Shown here: piece after piece, positions 47,411 to 56,461 of the stretch
How the letters are laid out: each line of letters begins with the position of its first letter
Numbering within the stretch: position 1 is the stretch's first letter
Assembly: GCF_007677875.1 (NCBI RefSeq)
Contig: NZ_VEDO01000011.1
Location: forward strand, 62,001-126,000
Reading direction: 5' to 3'
DNA length: 64,000 nt
Source: Variovorax boronicumulans
Lineage (GTDB): Bacteria > Pseudomonadota > Gammaproteobacteria > Burkholderiales > Burkholderiaceae_C
Notes under the pieces: generated by a model
Database searches by the model: none
Told to the model about the DNA's origin: nothing
The model's input: the letters and a program-made list of their open reading frames with translations, nothing else
Position numbers and translations under genes: made by a program

Positions 47411-48939
47411 ATGTTCTGATGAAGTATCTCGGCGTGGCGGTGCTGCTCTGGCTGACCGGCTGCGCCAGCATCGACAAGCCCGACTCTGCGATCTCCGCCC
47501 ATGCGCCGCAGCCGCCCGCCACCGTGCAGGTGGACGGCGCCGCCATCCCCGCGGGCCGCGGCCAGGCCATCATCCCCACGGGGCCACTGAGCCCGATCGC
47601 TGCCTCCGAACTGCGCTCGGGCCCCGTCACGCTACAGCTGCCGCCCGCCGACCTGTGGGAGCGCATCCGCCGCGGCTTCGCCATGCCCGACCTGGACAGC
47701 GACCTCGTGCGCGACCGCGAGCAGTGGTACGCCACGCGGCCGGACTACATGCAGCGCATGACCGAGCGCTCCTCCAAGTACCTGTTCCACATCGTCGAGG
47801 AACTCGAGGTGCGCGGCATGCCGACGGAGCTGGCGCTCTTGCCCTACATCGAGAGTGCCTTCAACCCGCAGGCGGTGTCGGTGGCCAAGGCGGCCGGCAT
47901 GTGGCAGTTCATGCCGGCCACGGGGACTTACTTCGAACTCAAGCAGAACATCTTCCGCGACGACCGGCGCGACGTGCTGGCGTCCACGCGTGCGGCGCTG
48001 GACTATCTGCAAAAGCTCTACGGAATGTTCGGCGACTGGCACCTCGCCCTGGCCGCCTACAACTGGGGCGAAGGCAGCGTGAGCCGGGCGATCCAGCGTA
48101 ACCAGCGCGCCGGCCTGCCGACGGGCTATCTGGACCTGTCGATGCCCAACGAGACGCGCTACTACGTGCCCAAGCTGCAGGCGGTCAAGAACATCGTGGC
48201 CCGGCCCGAGCGCTTCAGCACCGAGCTGCCCGCGATCGAGAACCACCCCTACTTCCAGATGGTGGATCTGGCGCACGACATCGACGTGGCGCTGGCCGCG
48301 CAGCTGGCCGACGTCTCGCCCGAGGACTTCCGCGCGCTGAACCCGTCCATGAACAAGCAGGTGATCCTGGCTGCGGCCACGCCGCAGATCCTGCTGCCCT
48401 GGGACAACGCACTGGTCTTCAAGCGAAACCTGGACGCGCGCGGCAAGGGCCAGCACGCCAGCTGGGGCGCTTGGGCCGTGCCCAGCACCATGACGGTGGC
48501 CGCGGCCGCCGAGCGCGTCGGCATGAGCGAGGCCGAGCTGCGCAGCGTCAACAACATCCCGCCGCGCATGCTGATCAAGGCCGGCTCGGTGCTGGTGGTG
48601 CCGCGCTCGGGCAAGATGGGCGACGTGGCCAGCCACCTGGCCGACAACGCATCGCTGCAACTCGCGCCCGAGATCGTGACGCGCAGGACGGTGGTCAAGG
48701 CTGCGCGCAAGGACACCGTCGCCAACCTCGCACGGCGCTACCACGTCACCGCGGCGCAGGTCGCCGACTGGAACGACATCTCCGCGACGGCGGCACTGCG
48801 CGCCGGCCAGGCCGTCACGCTGTTCCTGCCGGTGCGCGCCAGCGTGGCGCGCAAATCCGTCGTGGCGAAGCGGCCTGTCACACGGCAGGTCGCGCCATCG
48901 GCCAGGCAGCCGGTCGCCAAGAAGCGCGCCGCGCGCTGA
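47407..48939 (+). CDS. mltD: Membrane-bound lytic transglycosylase D with LysM repeats
   Basis: This 510-residue protein is a lipoprotein (lipobox LTGC, Cys19) that cleaves peptidoglycan glycan strands. The SLT catalytic domain has E149 in ALLPYIESAFNP, AAGMWQFMPATGTYF and LALAAYNWGEGSV. Two LysM repeats follow near 360-405 (AWAVPSTMTVAAAAERVGMS) and 430-480 (RRYHVTAAQVADWNDIS). The last 30 residues are basic. It overlaps gloB by 4 nt, and its stop directly abuts the stop of the convergent receptor gene. Confidence 0.94.
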   Translation: MNVLMKYLGVAVLLWLTGCASIDKPDSAISAHAPQPPATVQVDGAAIPAGRGQAIIPTGPLSPIAASELRSGPVTLQLPPADLWERIRRGFAMPDLDSDLVRDREQWYATRPDYMQRMTERSSKYLFHIVEELEVRGMPTELALLPYIESAFNPQAVSVAKAAGMWQFMPATGTYFELKQNIFRDDRRDVLASTRAALDYLQKLYGMFGDWHLALAAYNWGEGSVSRAIQRNQRAGLPTGYLDLSMPNETRYYVPKLQAVKNIVARPERFSTELPAIENHPYFQMVDLAHDIDVALAAQLADVSPEDFRALNPSMNKQVILAAATPQILLPWDNALVFKRNLDARGKGQHASWGAWAVPSTMTVAAAAERVGMSEAELRSVNNIPPRMLIKAGSVLVVPRSGKMGDVASHLADNASLQLAPEIVTRRTVVKAARKDTVANLARRYHVTAAQVADWNDISATAALRAGQAVTLFLPVRASVARKSVVAKRPVTRQVAPSARQPVAKKRAAR

Positions 48940-50568
48940 TCAGGCGGTCTCCTCGGTCAGTTCCAGGCGCGCGTGACGGCGCAGCGCCACGGCGTCGACC
49001 TCGGCCAGCGACTGCTCGCCGCGCACCAGCCGGAACAGCCGCATCGAATCGCTGACGCCCTGCGCACGGCCCTGCAGCGACTGCGCCGCGGCCGCGAGCT
49101 GCTCGACCAGGGCCGCGTTCTGCTGCGTGATGCCGTCGATCTGGTTCACGCCCTCGTTGATTTGCGCGATGCCCTGCTGCTGCTCGCGCGCAGCGGTGCT
49201 GATCTCGTCCAGCGTCGTGCGCACCTTGGCCACCGAATCCAGCGCCTGCTGCATGCGCTCGCGCGCCTCGGCCGTGCGGCTCGCGCCCTGCTCCACGCGT
49301 GCAGCCGATTCGACGATCAGCTCGCGGATCTCGCGCGCCGCGCCCGAACTGCGCTGCGCGAGCGCACGCACCTCGGACGCCACCACGGCGAAGCCGCGCC
49401 CGCTCTCACCGGCACGGGCCGCCTCCACCGCAGCGTTCAGCGCCAGGATGTTGGTCTGGAAGGCCACACCCTCGATCAGCTGCACGATCTCGCCGATCTG
49501 CTTGGACGACTGGGTGATGCGCTCCATCGTGTCGGCAGCGGCCAGCACTGCGGCATTGCTGCGCTCTGTCACCTCCGAGGTGGCGTGCGCGAGCTCGGCG
49601 CCACGCGCGGCCGATGTCGCGCTCTGCTGTACGGTGCCGTTGATCTCGTCCATCGAGGCCGCGGTCTGCTGCAGGCTGCTGGCCTGCGACTCCGTGCGGG
49701 CAGACAGGTCGTGGTTGCCGGCGGCGATCTCGCCCACCGCATCACCGAGCTGTCGCACCTCCGCGCGCACGTCGGACACCACCGTGCGCAGGTTGACCGA
49801 CATTTGCATCAAGGCGCGCTGCAGGCGGCCGACGGCGCCCGTGGCATCCGTCGCCACGCGGTGCGACAGATCGCCCGAGGCCAGCCGGTTGGCGTCCACC
49901 ACCAGGCCCTTGAGCGGGGCCAGCATGAGCTGGCGCACGCCCCAGACCGCCGCGGCCGTCGTCACGGCGGCCACGGCCAGCACCGCGGCGTCCGGCAAGC
50001 CTGCCCAGCTGGCCAGCACGATGGCGGCCGACGCCGTCAGTTGCAGCGCCAGCAGTTTGCCGTTGGCTTGCGGCGTGAGGCCTTGCACGAGCCGGCCCCA
50101 GAAATCGCGGCGCCGCAGTTCCCCGCGCTGCAGCACGTGGCGCAGCCGGCCGCTGACGGCTTCCTCGCGCATGCTGGCGTACAGGCGCTCAGCCGCCTGC
50201 ACGTCCTCGCGCGCCGGCTGGGTGCGGACCGACAGGAAGCCGGTGATGCGCTCGCCGTCCATCATCGGCGTGGCATTGGCCCGCACCCAGTAGTGGTCGC
50301 CGTTCTTGCGGCGGTTCTTGACCAGGGCGCTCCAGGGTTCGCCGGCCTCGATCGTGGCCCACATGTCGCGGAAGGCCTCGGCCGGCATGTCCGGATGGCG
50401 CACCAGGTTGTGCGGCTGGCCCAGCAGCTCCTCGCGGGAAAACCCGCTGACCTCGATGAAGGCCGGGTTGCAGTAGGTGATGCGGCCCTTCAGGTCCGTG
50501 ACCGAGACGAGCGTCTGGTCGGCGGGAAATTGGTACTCGTGCCCGCTGACGGGTTGGTTGTTGCGCAT
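48940..50568 (-). CDS. aer: Aer-like PAS-MCP energy/redox-taxis receptor
   Basis: This 542-residue receptor has an N-terminal PAS domain (about 15-115; [21 protein letters not shown] and [14 protein letters not shown]) of the Aer type that holds FAD. It then has a short two-helix membrane hairpin (about 170-215), a HAMP segment and a methyl-accepting domain with the tip [23 protein letters not shown]. There is no periplasmic domain, so it senses inside. The C terminus ([11 protein letters not shown]) lacks the NWETF tether. AGGGG precedes the ATG. An FNR-type palindrome lies 86 nt upstream. Confidence 0.9.
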   Translation of the reverse strand: MRNNQPVSGHEYQFPADQTLVSVTDLKGRITYCNPAFIEVSGFSREELLGQPHNLVRHPDMPAEAFRDMWATIEAGEPWSALVKNRRKNGDHYWVRANATPMMDGERITGFLSVRTQPAREDVQAAERLYASMREEAVSGRLRHVLQRGELRRRDFWGRLVQGLTPQANGKLLALQLTASAAIVLASWAGLPDAAVLAVAAVTTAAAVWGVRQLMLAPLKGLVVDANRLASGDLSHRVATDATGAVGRLQRALMQMSVNLRTVVSDVRAEVRQLGDAVGEIAAGNHDLSARTESQASSLQQTAASMDEINGTVQQSATSAARGAELAHATSEVTERSNAAVLAAADTMERITQSSKQIGEIVQLIEGVAFQTNILALNAAVEAARAGESGRGFAVVASEVRALAQRSSGAAREIRELIVESAARVEQGASRTAEARERMQQALDSVAKVRTTLDEISTAAREQQQGIAQINEGVNQIDGITQQNAALVEQLAAAAQSLQGRAQGVSDSMRLFRLVRGEQSLAEVDAVALRRHARLELTEETA

Positions 50569-50654
50569 ACGGCCCCTACACGTTGGTCGGTGCGCACAGT
50601 CTAGTCACATAAACACACAAATAGAACGGGAAATTAATCCGACACACGTGCGAA

Positions 50655-50668
50655 TTGACGCAGGTCAA
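50655..50668. promoter_or_regulatory. FNR/ANR-type palindrome upstream of the Aer-like gene
   Basis: TTGACGCAGGTCAA is a perfect dyad (TTGAC-N4-GTCAA) of the form bound by Fnr/Anr-type oxygen regulators, whose usual site is TTGAT-N4-ATCAA. It overlaps the 3' end of the hydroxyacid dehydrogenase gene and is centred about 93 nt before the receptor start codon. No clear -10 box follows at the ideal class II spacing. Confidence 0.5.
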
Positions 50669-51837
50669 TCTTCCACAACATTTGTGCTGCACAAAAGTCT
50701 GGAACGCCCGGCATCGGCCAGCGCTGCGACCCCGGCCAGCTGCATGGCCAGCCGCAGTTCGCCCAGCAGGATGGCGATGGCGCGGTGGGCACCGGCCTCG
50801 CCACCCGCACAGGCACCGAACAGTGCGGCGCGGCCGATGGCCACGGCCTGGGCCCCGAGCATGCGGGCCTTGAGCGCGTCCACGCCACGGCGCACGCCGG
50901 AATCGACGAGCAGCGGCACGCGCCCGCCCAGCCTGCGCGCGATCGCCGCCAGCGCATCGGCCGAAGCCATGGCGCCATCGAGCTGGCGGCCACCGTGGTT
51001 GGAAACCCAGATCCCATCCACGCCCAGCGCCGCGAGCCGCTCGGCATCGTCGGCATGCTCCACGCCCTTGACCACCAGCCGGCCCCGCCAGCTGTCGCGC
51101 AAGCCGGCCAAGTCATCCCAACCGTAGGAGGCGTCCAGGTTCTGGCCGACCTTGGCCGCGATCGTGAGGCCCGCGCTGGTGTCGCCCAACAGGCCGCGCA
51201 CGTTCTCGAAGTCAGGCCTGCCGGCGCGCGCCATGCGCCAGGCCCAGCCCGGGTGCGTGAGGCCTTCCCAAAAGTGGCGCGGCGTCATGCGCAGCGGGAT
51301 GGAGACACCGTTGCGCAGGTCGCGCTCGCGCTTGCCACCGGCCGGCAGGTCCACCGTGACGACCAGCGTGTCGTAGCCCGCGGCCCAGGCGCGCTGCACC
51401 AGCGTGGCGTTGAAGGCCCGGTCGCGCAGCACGTAGAGCTGGAACCACAGCGCACCCTGCACTGCAGCAGCCATGCGCTCGATGCTGGTGGTCGACATGG
51501 TCGACAGCGTGTAGGGGATGCCGTGTGCCGCGGCGGCCCTGGCGATGGCGATGTCGGCCCCGGGCCAGCCCAGCGCGCACGAGCCCATCGGCGCGACGAC
51601 GAAGGGTGCGGCAGCCGGCGTGCCGACGATGTCGGTGCGAAGGTCGGGCGCCGAGACATCGACGAGCACGCGCGGCACGATGCGCACCCGCTCGAAGGCG
51701 GCGCGGTTGTCGGCCAGCGTGAGCTCGTCCTCGGCACCGCCGTCGATGAACTCGAACACCGAGCGCGGCAGCTTGCGCTGCGCGATGGCGCGCAGGTCGG
51801 CGATGGACAGCGCGCGCTCCAGCGCGGCCGGCCTCAC
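50665..51837 (-). CDS. FMN-dependent alpha-hydroxyacid dehydrogenase (LldD/MdlB-like)
   Basis: This 390-residue TIM-barrel flavoenzyme oxidises a 2-hydroxyacid (lactate, glycolate or mandelate type). Motifs: FEFIDGGAEDELTLADNRAAFERV at the N terminus, VAPMGSCALGWPGADIAIA, ALWFQLYV, TVDLPAGGKRERDLRNG, the active-site His and Arg in WVSNHGGRQLDG, and VDSGVRRGVDALKARMLGA for FMN phosphate. The GTG start at 51837 makes a GTGA overlap with the TRAP binding-protein stop, so the two are coupled. The exact substrate is not shown; it may be what the TRAP protein binds. Confidence 0.88.
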   Translation of the reverse strand: MRPAALERALSIADLRAIAQRKLPRSVFEFIDGGAEDELTLADNRAAFERVRIVPRVLVDVSAPDLRTDIVGTPAAAPFVVAPMGSCALGWPGADIAIARAAAAHGIPYTLSTMSTTSIERMAAAVQGALWFQLYVLRDRAFNATLVQRAWAAGYDTLVVTVDLPAGGKRERDLRNGVSIPLRMTPRHFWEGLTHPGWAWRMARAGRPDFENVRGLLGDTSAGLTIAAKVGQNLDASYGWDDLAGLRDSWRGRLVVKGVEHADDAERLAALGVDGIWVSNHGGRQLDGAMASADALAAIARRLGGRVPLLVDSGVRRGVDALKARMLGAQAVAIGRAALFGACAGGEAGAHRAIAILLGELRLAMQLAGVAALADAGRSRLLCSTNVVED

Positions 51838-52928
51838 TTGCGACGCGAGGCCGCGGCCATGTAGTTGTCGAACGGGCCTTCGCAGAACTGCTGCCAGAGC
51901 ACCTGCTCGTTGCGGAACTTGACCCAGTGCTCGAAGATTTTCTTGAACGCGGGGCTCTTGTCGGACAGCTCGGCGTACAAGGCCTCCGCCGCCTTGTAGC
52001 TGGCATCGAGCACCGGTCGCGGGAACGCGCGCAGCACGGCGCCGCCAGCCACCAGGCGCCCCATCGCGCGCGGGTTCTCCACGTCGTACTTGGCGGTGCA
52101 CCACTGGTTGGCCTCGGCCGCCGCCGTGCGCAGCGCTGCCTGGTAGTGCGCCGGCAGTGCCGCCCAGGCCTTGGGGTTGATGAACAGGCCCAGCGTGGCC
52201 GATCCTTCCCACCAGCCCGGGTAGTAGTAGTACTTGGCCACCTTGTGCAGGCCCAGCTTCTCGTCGTCGTAGGGACCGACGAATTCCGCCGCATCCAGCG
52301 TGCCCTTCTCCAGCGCCACGTACAGGTCGCCGGCCGCCAGCTGCTGGGCGACGACGCCGAGCTTGGCCAGCACCATGCCGGCCAGGCCGCCGACCCGGAA
52401 CTTCAGGCCCTTGAGGTCGTCGACGGTCTTGATTTCCTTGCGGTACCAGCCGGCCATCTGCGCGCCGGTGTTGCCGATCGGCATGGCCAACACGCCCTGG
52501 CTGGCATAAAACTCGTCGAGCAGCGCCTGGCCCCCGCCCTCGTAGAGCCAGGCGTTCTGGCCGCGCGCGTTGAGGCCGAACGGCAGTGCCGTGCCGAAGC
52601 CGTAGGCCGGGTCCTTGCCGATGTAGAAGTAGCTGGCCGAGTGGCCGGCCTCGACCGAGCCGGACTGGGTCGCGTCCAGCACCTGCAGCGCCGGCACCAG
52701 CTCGCCAGCGGGGTGCAGCGAGATGTTGAAGCGCCCTTCCGTGAGCTCGCCGACGCGCTTGACGGCCATGTCCATGGCGCCGTAGATCGTGCCCAGCGAG
52801 CGGGGATAGCTCGAGGCCAGGCGCCAGCGCACCTGCGGGTTGCTGCCCTGGGCCAGCGCGGGCGCGGCAAGGCCGGCCGCCAGCGTGCCGGCGGCGGTGC
52901 CGCGGGCCAGGAATTTTCTGCGTTCCAT
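51834..52928 (-). CDS. TRAP transporter substrate-binding protein (DctP family)
   Basis: This 364-residue periplasmic binding protein has a twin-arginine signal (MERRKFLARGTAAGTLAAGL) cleaved near AQG at 27. The DctP fold shows WRLASSYPRSLGTIYGAMDM, LKFRVGGLAGMVLAKLG, GTLDAAEFVGPYDDEKLG and YYPGWWEGSATLG; the WW and F-R-x-GG segments are those of TakP-like 2-oxoacid or lactate binders. No DctQ or DctM membrane genes are in the window, so it is an orphan here. It starts the unit with the hydroxyacid dehydrogenase, 27 nt downstream of the aldehyde dehydrogenase. Confidence 0.9.
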   Translation of the reverse strand: MERRKFLARGTAAGTLAAGLAAPALAQGSNPQVRWRLASSYPRSLGTIYGAMDMAVKRVGELTEGRFNISLHPAGELVPALQVLDATQSGSVEAGHSASYFYIGKDPAYGFGTALPFGLNARGQNAWLYEGGGQALLDEFYASQGVLAMPIGNTGAQMAGWYRKEIKTVDDLKGLKFRVGGLAGMVLAKLGVVAQQLAAGDLYVALEKGTLDAAEFVGPYDDEKLGLHKVAKYYYYPGWWEGSATLGLFINPKAWAALPAHYQAALRTAAAEANQWCTAKYDVENPRAMGRLVAGGAVLRAFPRPVLDASYKAAEALYAELSDKSPAFKKIFEHWVKFRNEQVLWQQFCEGPFDNYMAAASRRK

Positions 52929-52955
52929 CGTTCTTGTCCCCCTGCGTTGTTCTGC

Positions 52956-54389
52956 TCAGTCGTGGCGGATGGCGACGGTCTTCAGCACCGTGAACGCGTA
53001 CAGCGCCTCGAAGCCCTTCTCGCGCCCGTGGCCGCTGGCCTTGACGCCGCCGAATGGCAGCTCGATGCCGCCGCCGGCGCCGTAGTTGTTGATAAAGACC
53101 TGGCCGGCGCGCAGCTTGCGCGCCAGCCGCAGCTGGCGCCCGCCGTCGCGGCTCCAGACGCTGGCCACGAGGCCGTAGTCGGTCGCGTTGGCGATGCGCA
53201 CGGCGTCCGCTTCGTCGTCGAAGGAAATGGCGGCCAGCACCGGGCCGAACACCTCCTCCTGCGCGAGCCGGTGCGTGACGGGCACGTCGCGCACAAGCGT
53301 GGGCGGCTGGTAGAAGCCGTCCCGCGGCGCGGCCGGGTCCACAGTGCCCTGCGCCACGATGGCCAGGCCATCGCGCCGCACCTCGTCCAGGAAGCCGGCC
53401 ACGCGCTGCTGCTGGGTCTTGCGGATCAGCGGGCCGCAGTCCAGATCCTGCTGCGCCGAGCCCACGCGCAGCGCTGCGAACATGGGCTGAAGGCGCGCCA
53501 GCACGGCCTCGTAGGCGCTGCGCTCGATCAGCAGCCGGCTGCCCGCGGAGCAGGTCTGGCCCGCGTTCTGCACGATGGCGTTGACGATGACGGGCAGCGC
53601 AGCATCGAGGTCGGCGTCGGCGAAGACGATCTGCGGGCTCTTGCCGCCCAGCTCCAGCGTGACCGGCGTATGGTTCTCGCAGGCCGCACGCGTGACGACC
53701 TTGCCGATGTTGGGCGAGCCCGTGAACGAGACATGGTCGATGCCGGGGTGCTTGACCAGCGCGTCGCCGGCCTCGTGTCCATAGCCCGTCACGATGTTGA
53801 TGGCGCCGGACGGGAAGCCCACCTCGGCCGCGAGCTCGGCCACGCGCAGCAGCGACAGGCAGGCGTCCTCAGCCGGCTTGACCACGCACGCGTTGCCGGC
53901 GGCCAGCGCGCCGCCCACGCTGCGGCCGAAGATCTGCAGCGGGTAGTTCCAGGGCACGATGTGGCCGGTCACGCCGTGCGGCTCGCGCCAGGTCAGCACC
54001 GTGTAGCCGTTCTGGTAGGGAATGGTTTCGCCGTGCAGCTTGTCGCAGGCGCCAGCGTAGAACTCGAAGTAGCGCACGATCGCGAGCGCGTCGGCGCGGG
54101 CCTGCTTCATGGGCTTGCCGGCATCGCGTGCCTCGGTCTGCGCCAACTCCTCGGTGTGCTGGGCCAGGTGCAGTGCGAGCTTGTGCATGAGGCGGCCGCG
54201 CTCGGCGGCCGTGAGACGACCCCAGTCACCTTCGCAGGCGGCACGGGCGGCGGCCACCGCCATGTCGACATCGGCTGCGTTGCCGCGCGCGATCTCGTCG
54301 AAGACCTGGCCATCGGAGGGATCGACAACGGGAATGCTTTCACCCGAAGCGGGCGCGACACGGCGGTTGCCGATGAAATGGTGCTGCAT
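52956..54389 (-). CDS. NAD(P)-dependent aldehyde dehydrogenase
   Basis: This 477-residue ALDH has catalytic Glu in VTLELGGKSPQIVF and catalytic Cys in NAGQTCSAGSRL, the cofactor loop FTGSPNIGK and the oxidation-site PWNYPLQI. The C-terminal INNYGAGGGIELPFGG is the substrate-tunnel end. The substrate is unknown; the neighbours suggest an aldehyde formed in a hydroxyacid or glycol pathway. The divergent FadR-type gene at 54532 is the likely regulator. A candidate promoter (54421-54450) lies 32 nt upstream of the ATG. Confidence 0.92.
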   Translation of the reverse strand: MQHHFIGNRRVAPASGESIPVVDPSDGQVFDEIARGNAADVDMAVAAARAACEGDWGRLTAAERGRLMHKLALHLAQHTEELAQTEARDAGKPMKQARADALAIVRYFEFYAGACDKLHGETIPYQNGYTVLTWREPHGVTGHIVPWNYPLQIFGRSVGGALAAGNACVVKPAEDACLSLLRVAELAAEVGFPSGAINIVTGYGHEAGDALVKHPGIDHVSFTGSPNIGKVVTRAACENHTPVTLELGGKSPQIVFADADLDAALPVIVNAIVQNAGQTCSAGSRLLIERSAYEAVLARLQPMFAALRVGSAQQDLDCGPLIRKTQQQRVAGFLDEVRRDGLAIVAQGTVDPAAPRDGFYQPPTLVRDVPVTHRLAQEEVFGPVLAAISFDDEADAVRIANATDYGLVASVWSRDGGRQLRLARKLRAGQVFINNYGAGGGIELPFGGVKASGHGREKGFEALYAFTVLKTVAIRHD

Positions 54390-54420
54390 GCTTGTCTCCT
54401 GGCCAATGGCGGCGGCGCGG

Positions 54421-54450
54421 ATGTTAGGCCGGTGCCGAACGAGTTGTCAA
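54421..54450 (-). promoter_or_regulatory. Sigma-70-like promoter of the aldehyde dehydrogenase operon
   Basis: On the minus strand TTGACA (54445-54450) matches the -35 consensus perfectly, and TAACAT (54421-54426) follows 18 nt later as a 4-of-6 -10 box. It points to the ALDH-TRAP-dehydrogenase genes and lies in the 142-nt gap shared with the divergent regulator gene. I see no convincing FadR or LldR operator in the gap. Confidence 0.5.
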
Positions 54451-54531
54451 AGCGTTTTACTACTTTGGACAGTGGACTCCGTACTATCCCGCTTCCGCCC
54501 CAACGCCGATCGGTCATACAAGTAAACCAGG

Positions 54532-55284
54532 ATGACAAATTTGCACGAAGAGGATGGTGGCCCACAGCCGCTTGGCCTGGAACCCGTGCGGCACGAACGC
54601 TTTGCCGAGCGCGTGTACGACAGCCTGTTCCACGCCGTCATGACCGGCCGCCTGGCACCGGGCGCGCGGCTACCCTCCGAGGTGGAACTGGCGGCGCGCT
54701 TCCAAGTCTCGCGGCCCGTGGTGCGGCAGGCGCTGGACCGCCTGCGCAGCGACCGGTTGGTGGAGTCCATCCGCGGCTCGGGCACGTACGTGCGCGCGCA
54801 ACCCGACACCATGCCCGTGGTGCCGCTGGCCCGGAGCACGGCCGACCTGAGCCACATCGCCCACGGCCTCGAACTGCGCCTAGTGCTGGAGCCCGAGTGC
54901 GCGTTCTTCGCCGCCATGCGCCGCAAGCCGCGCGACCTGGCCCGCATGGAGGAGATGCTGGAAGGTTTCGAGAATGCGAACCGGCGTGGCGACGTGGCGC
55001 ACCACTTCGACTACGGCTTTCATGAAGCCATCGCCCAGGCCAGCGCCAATCCGCGGCTGGCCCAGGTGCTCAAGTCGCTCGAGTACGACGTGAGCCATGC
55101 CGTCAACCTGTGGCGGCACCTGGCGCGCATGCAGCCCTGGCGCCGCACGCAGGACGCGCTGGACGAGCACCGCCACATCTTCGGGCTGATCCGCGCGCAG
55201 GACGCCGAGGGGGCACGCCGTGCGATGCGCGCGCATGTGGAGAACGCGCGCGTGCGCATGCTGGAGATCGAGCCGGGGACGTAG
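54532..55284 (+). CDS. GntR-family regulator, FadR/FCD subfamily
   Basis: This 250-residue regulator has an N-terminal winged helix (about 23-90; FAERVYDSLFHAVMTGRLAPG, LPSEVELAARFQVSRPVVRQAL, ESIRGSGTYV) and an FCD ligand domain (about 108-240; LELRLVLEPECAFFAA, H-rich FDYGFHEAIAQ and a late EHRHIFGLI) with the metal-binding His residues usual for organic-acid sensors. It is divergent from the ALDH-TRAP-dehydrogenase genes, so it probably represses them until a carboxylate binds. The ribosome site is poor, with AGG only 0-1 nt from the ATG. Confidence 0.9.
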   Translation: MTNLHEEDGGPQPLGLEPVRHERFAERVYDSLFHAVMTGRLAPGARLPSEVELAARFQVSRPVVRQALDRLRSDRLVESIRGSGTYVRAQPDTMPVVPLARSTADLSHIAHGLELRLVLEPECAFFAAMRRKPRDLARMEEMLEGFENANRRGDVAHHFDYGFHEAIAQASANPRLAQVLKSLEYDVSHAVNLWRHLARMQPWRRTQDALDEHRHIFGLIRAQDAEGARRAMRAHVENARVRMLEIEPGT

Positions 55285-55290
55285 CGCCAC

Positions 55291-56337
55291 TCAGAGCTTG
55301 AAGCGCTCCTTGGCCTTGCGCGCAAACGCGTTGGTGGACAGCTTGGCCGGATCGACGCGCGCGCCGTCGATGTCGGGGTCGAAGCTGGCCAGCGTGCGCA
55401 GCGCCGTGACACCACCGTCGTCCGGCACCAGGCCATCGGGCGAGATCGTCTCGCGCACCTTCTGGAACGAGGCCAGGTACAGCGCGCGGTCGCCGAGCAG
55501 GTAGTTCTCGGGCACGGTGCGCACGATGTCGCCGGGCCCGGCCGTCTGCAGCCATTTGAGCGCATGCACGATCGCATGGGCCAGCGCCTGGCAGGTGCGC
55601 GGGTGGCTCGCGATGAACGCGGTGGAAGCGTACAGGCAGGCGGCCGGCATGTTGCCGCCGAACAGCGCCTGCGAGCCCTTGAGCGTGCGCGTGTCGGCGA
55701 CGATGCGCACGTCGCCGTGCTGCTCCAGCATGGTCATCACGGGTTCGGTGTTGCACATGGCGTCGAGTTCGCCGGCGCGCAGCGTGGCCAGCGCTTCGGC
55801 GCCCGTGCCCACGCCGACGAAGCGCGCGTCCTGCGGCTTGAGCCCAGCCCGGGCGAGCAGCAATTGCGCCACCATCTGGGCCGAGGTTCCCGAGGCGGGC
55901 ACACCGATGCTGCGTCCGCGCAGGTTGGCCAACCCCTGGTACTGCGCCAATGTGCGCGTGGAAACGCCCATGGCGATCTGCGGTGCGCGCCCTTGCAGCA
56001 CGAAGGCCTGGTAGGACTGGTTGCGGTTGCGCAACACGACCATGGCCTCGAACGGGGCGGCGCCGACATCGGCCGCGCCCGCGAGCACGGCCTGAATGGC
56101 ATGCGCGCCGGCGGCGTGGTCCTCGACCACCACGTCCAGACCTTCGGCCTTGAAGTAGCCGAGCTGCTCGGCGATCGTCAGGGGAAGGTAGTAGAAGGTG
56201 GCCTTGCCACCCACGGCCAGGGTCAGCCGGGGCTTTTCGAGCTTGTCTTGCGCGCGCAATGAGGGCGCTGCCCAGCACGCCGCGCTGGCGATGCCGGCGG
56301 CCACGATGCCGCGTCGGCTGAGGGCAGGCGTCTGCAT
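55291..56337 (-). CDS. ABC transporter substrate-binding protein (NMT1/SsuA-like)
   Basis: This 348-residue periplasmic binding protein has a twin-arginine-type signal (ALSRRGIVAAGIASAACWAA, cleavage near LRAQ). The fold has LAVGGKATFYYLPLTIAEQLGYFKAEGLDVVV (NMT1/THI5-like opening), a basic GVPASGTSAQMVAQLLL phosphate/sulfonate-like loop and a typical FDPDIDGARVDPAKL end. The family binds nitrate, sulfonates or thiamine precursors. No permease or ATPase gene is adjacent. I used the ATG at 56337; a GTG at 56355 would add six residues. Confidence 0.85.
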   Translation of the reverse strand: MQTPALSRRGIVAAGIASAACWAAPSLRAQDKLEKPRLTLAVGGKATFYYLPLTIAEQLGYFKAEGLDVVVEDHAAGAHAIQAVLAGAADVGAAPFEAMVVLRNRNQSYQAFVLQGRAPQIAMGVSTRTLAQYQGLANLRGRSIGVPASGTSAQMVAQLLLARAGLKPQDARFVGVGTGAEALATLRAGELDAMCNTEPVMTMLEQHGDVRIVADTRTLKGSQALFGGNMPAACLYASTAFIASHPRTCQALAHAIVHALKWLQTAGPGDIVRTVPENYLLGDRALYLASFQKVRETISPDGLVPDDGGVTALRTLASFDPDIDGARVDPAKLSTNAFARKAKERFKL

Positions 56338-56461
56338 GGTTCTGGTTCTGGACACAAGGCCGGCCCAGCATAGTCAGGCGCTGCCGTATGCGTCATCCGG
56401 AACATCCCCTTTCGGGAAAGCACGTAAGCGGTGCTGCGCAGAGCGCTACGCGCCAGCATCG

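Noticed and set aside
54451-54531. FadR/LldR operator in the regulator-ALDH gap
   Set aside because: Only GGT...ACC-like ends and scattered half-sites are present. No dyad matches a known GntR operator well enough.
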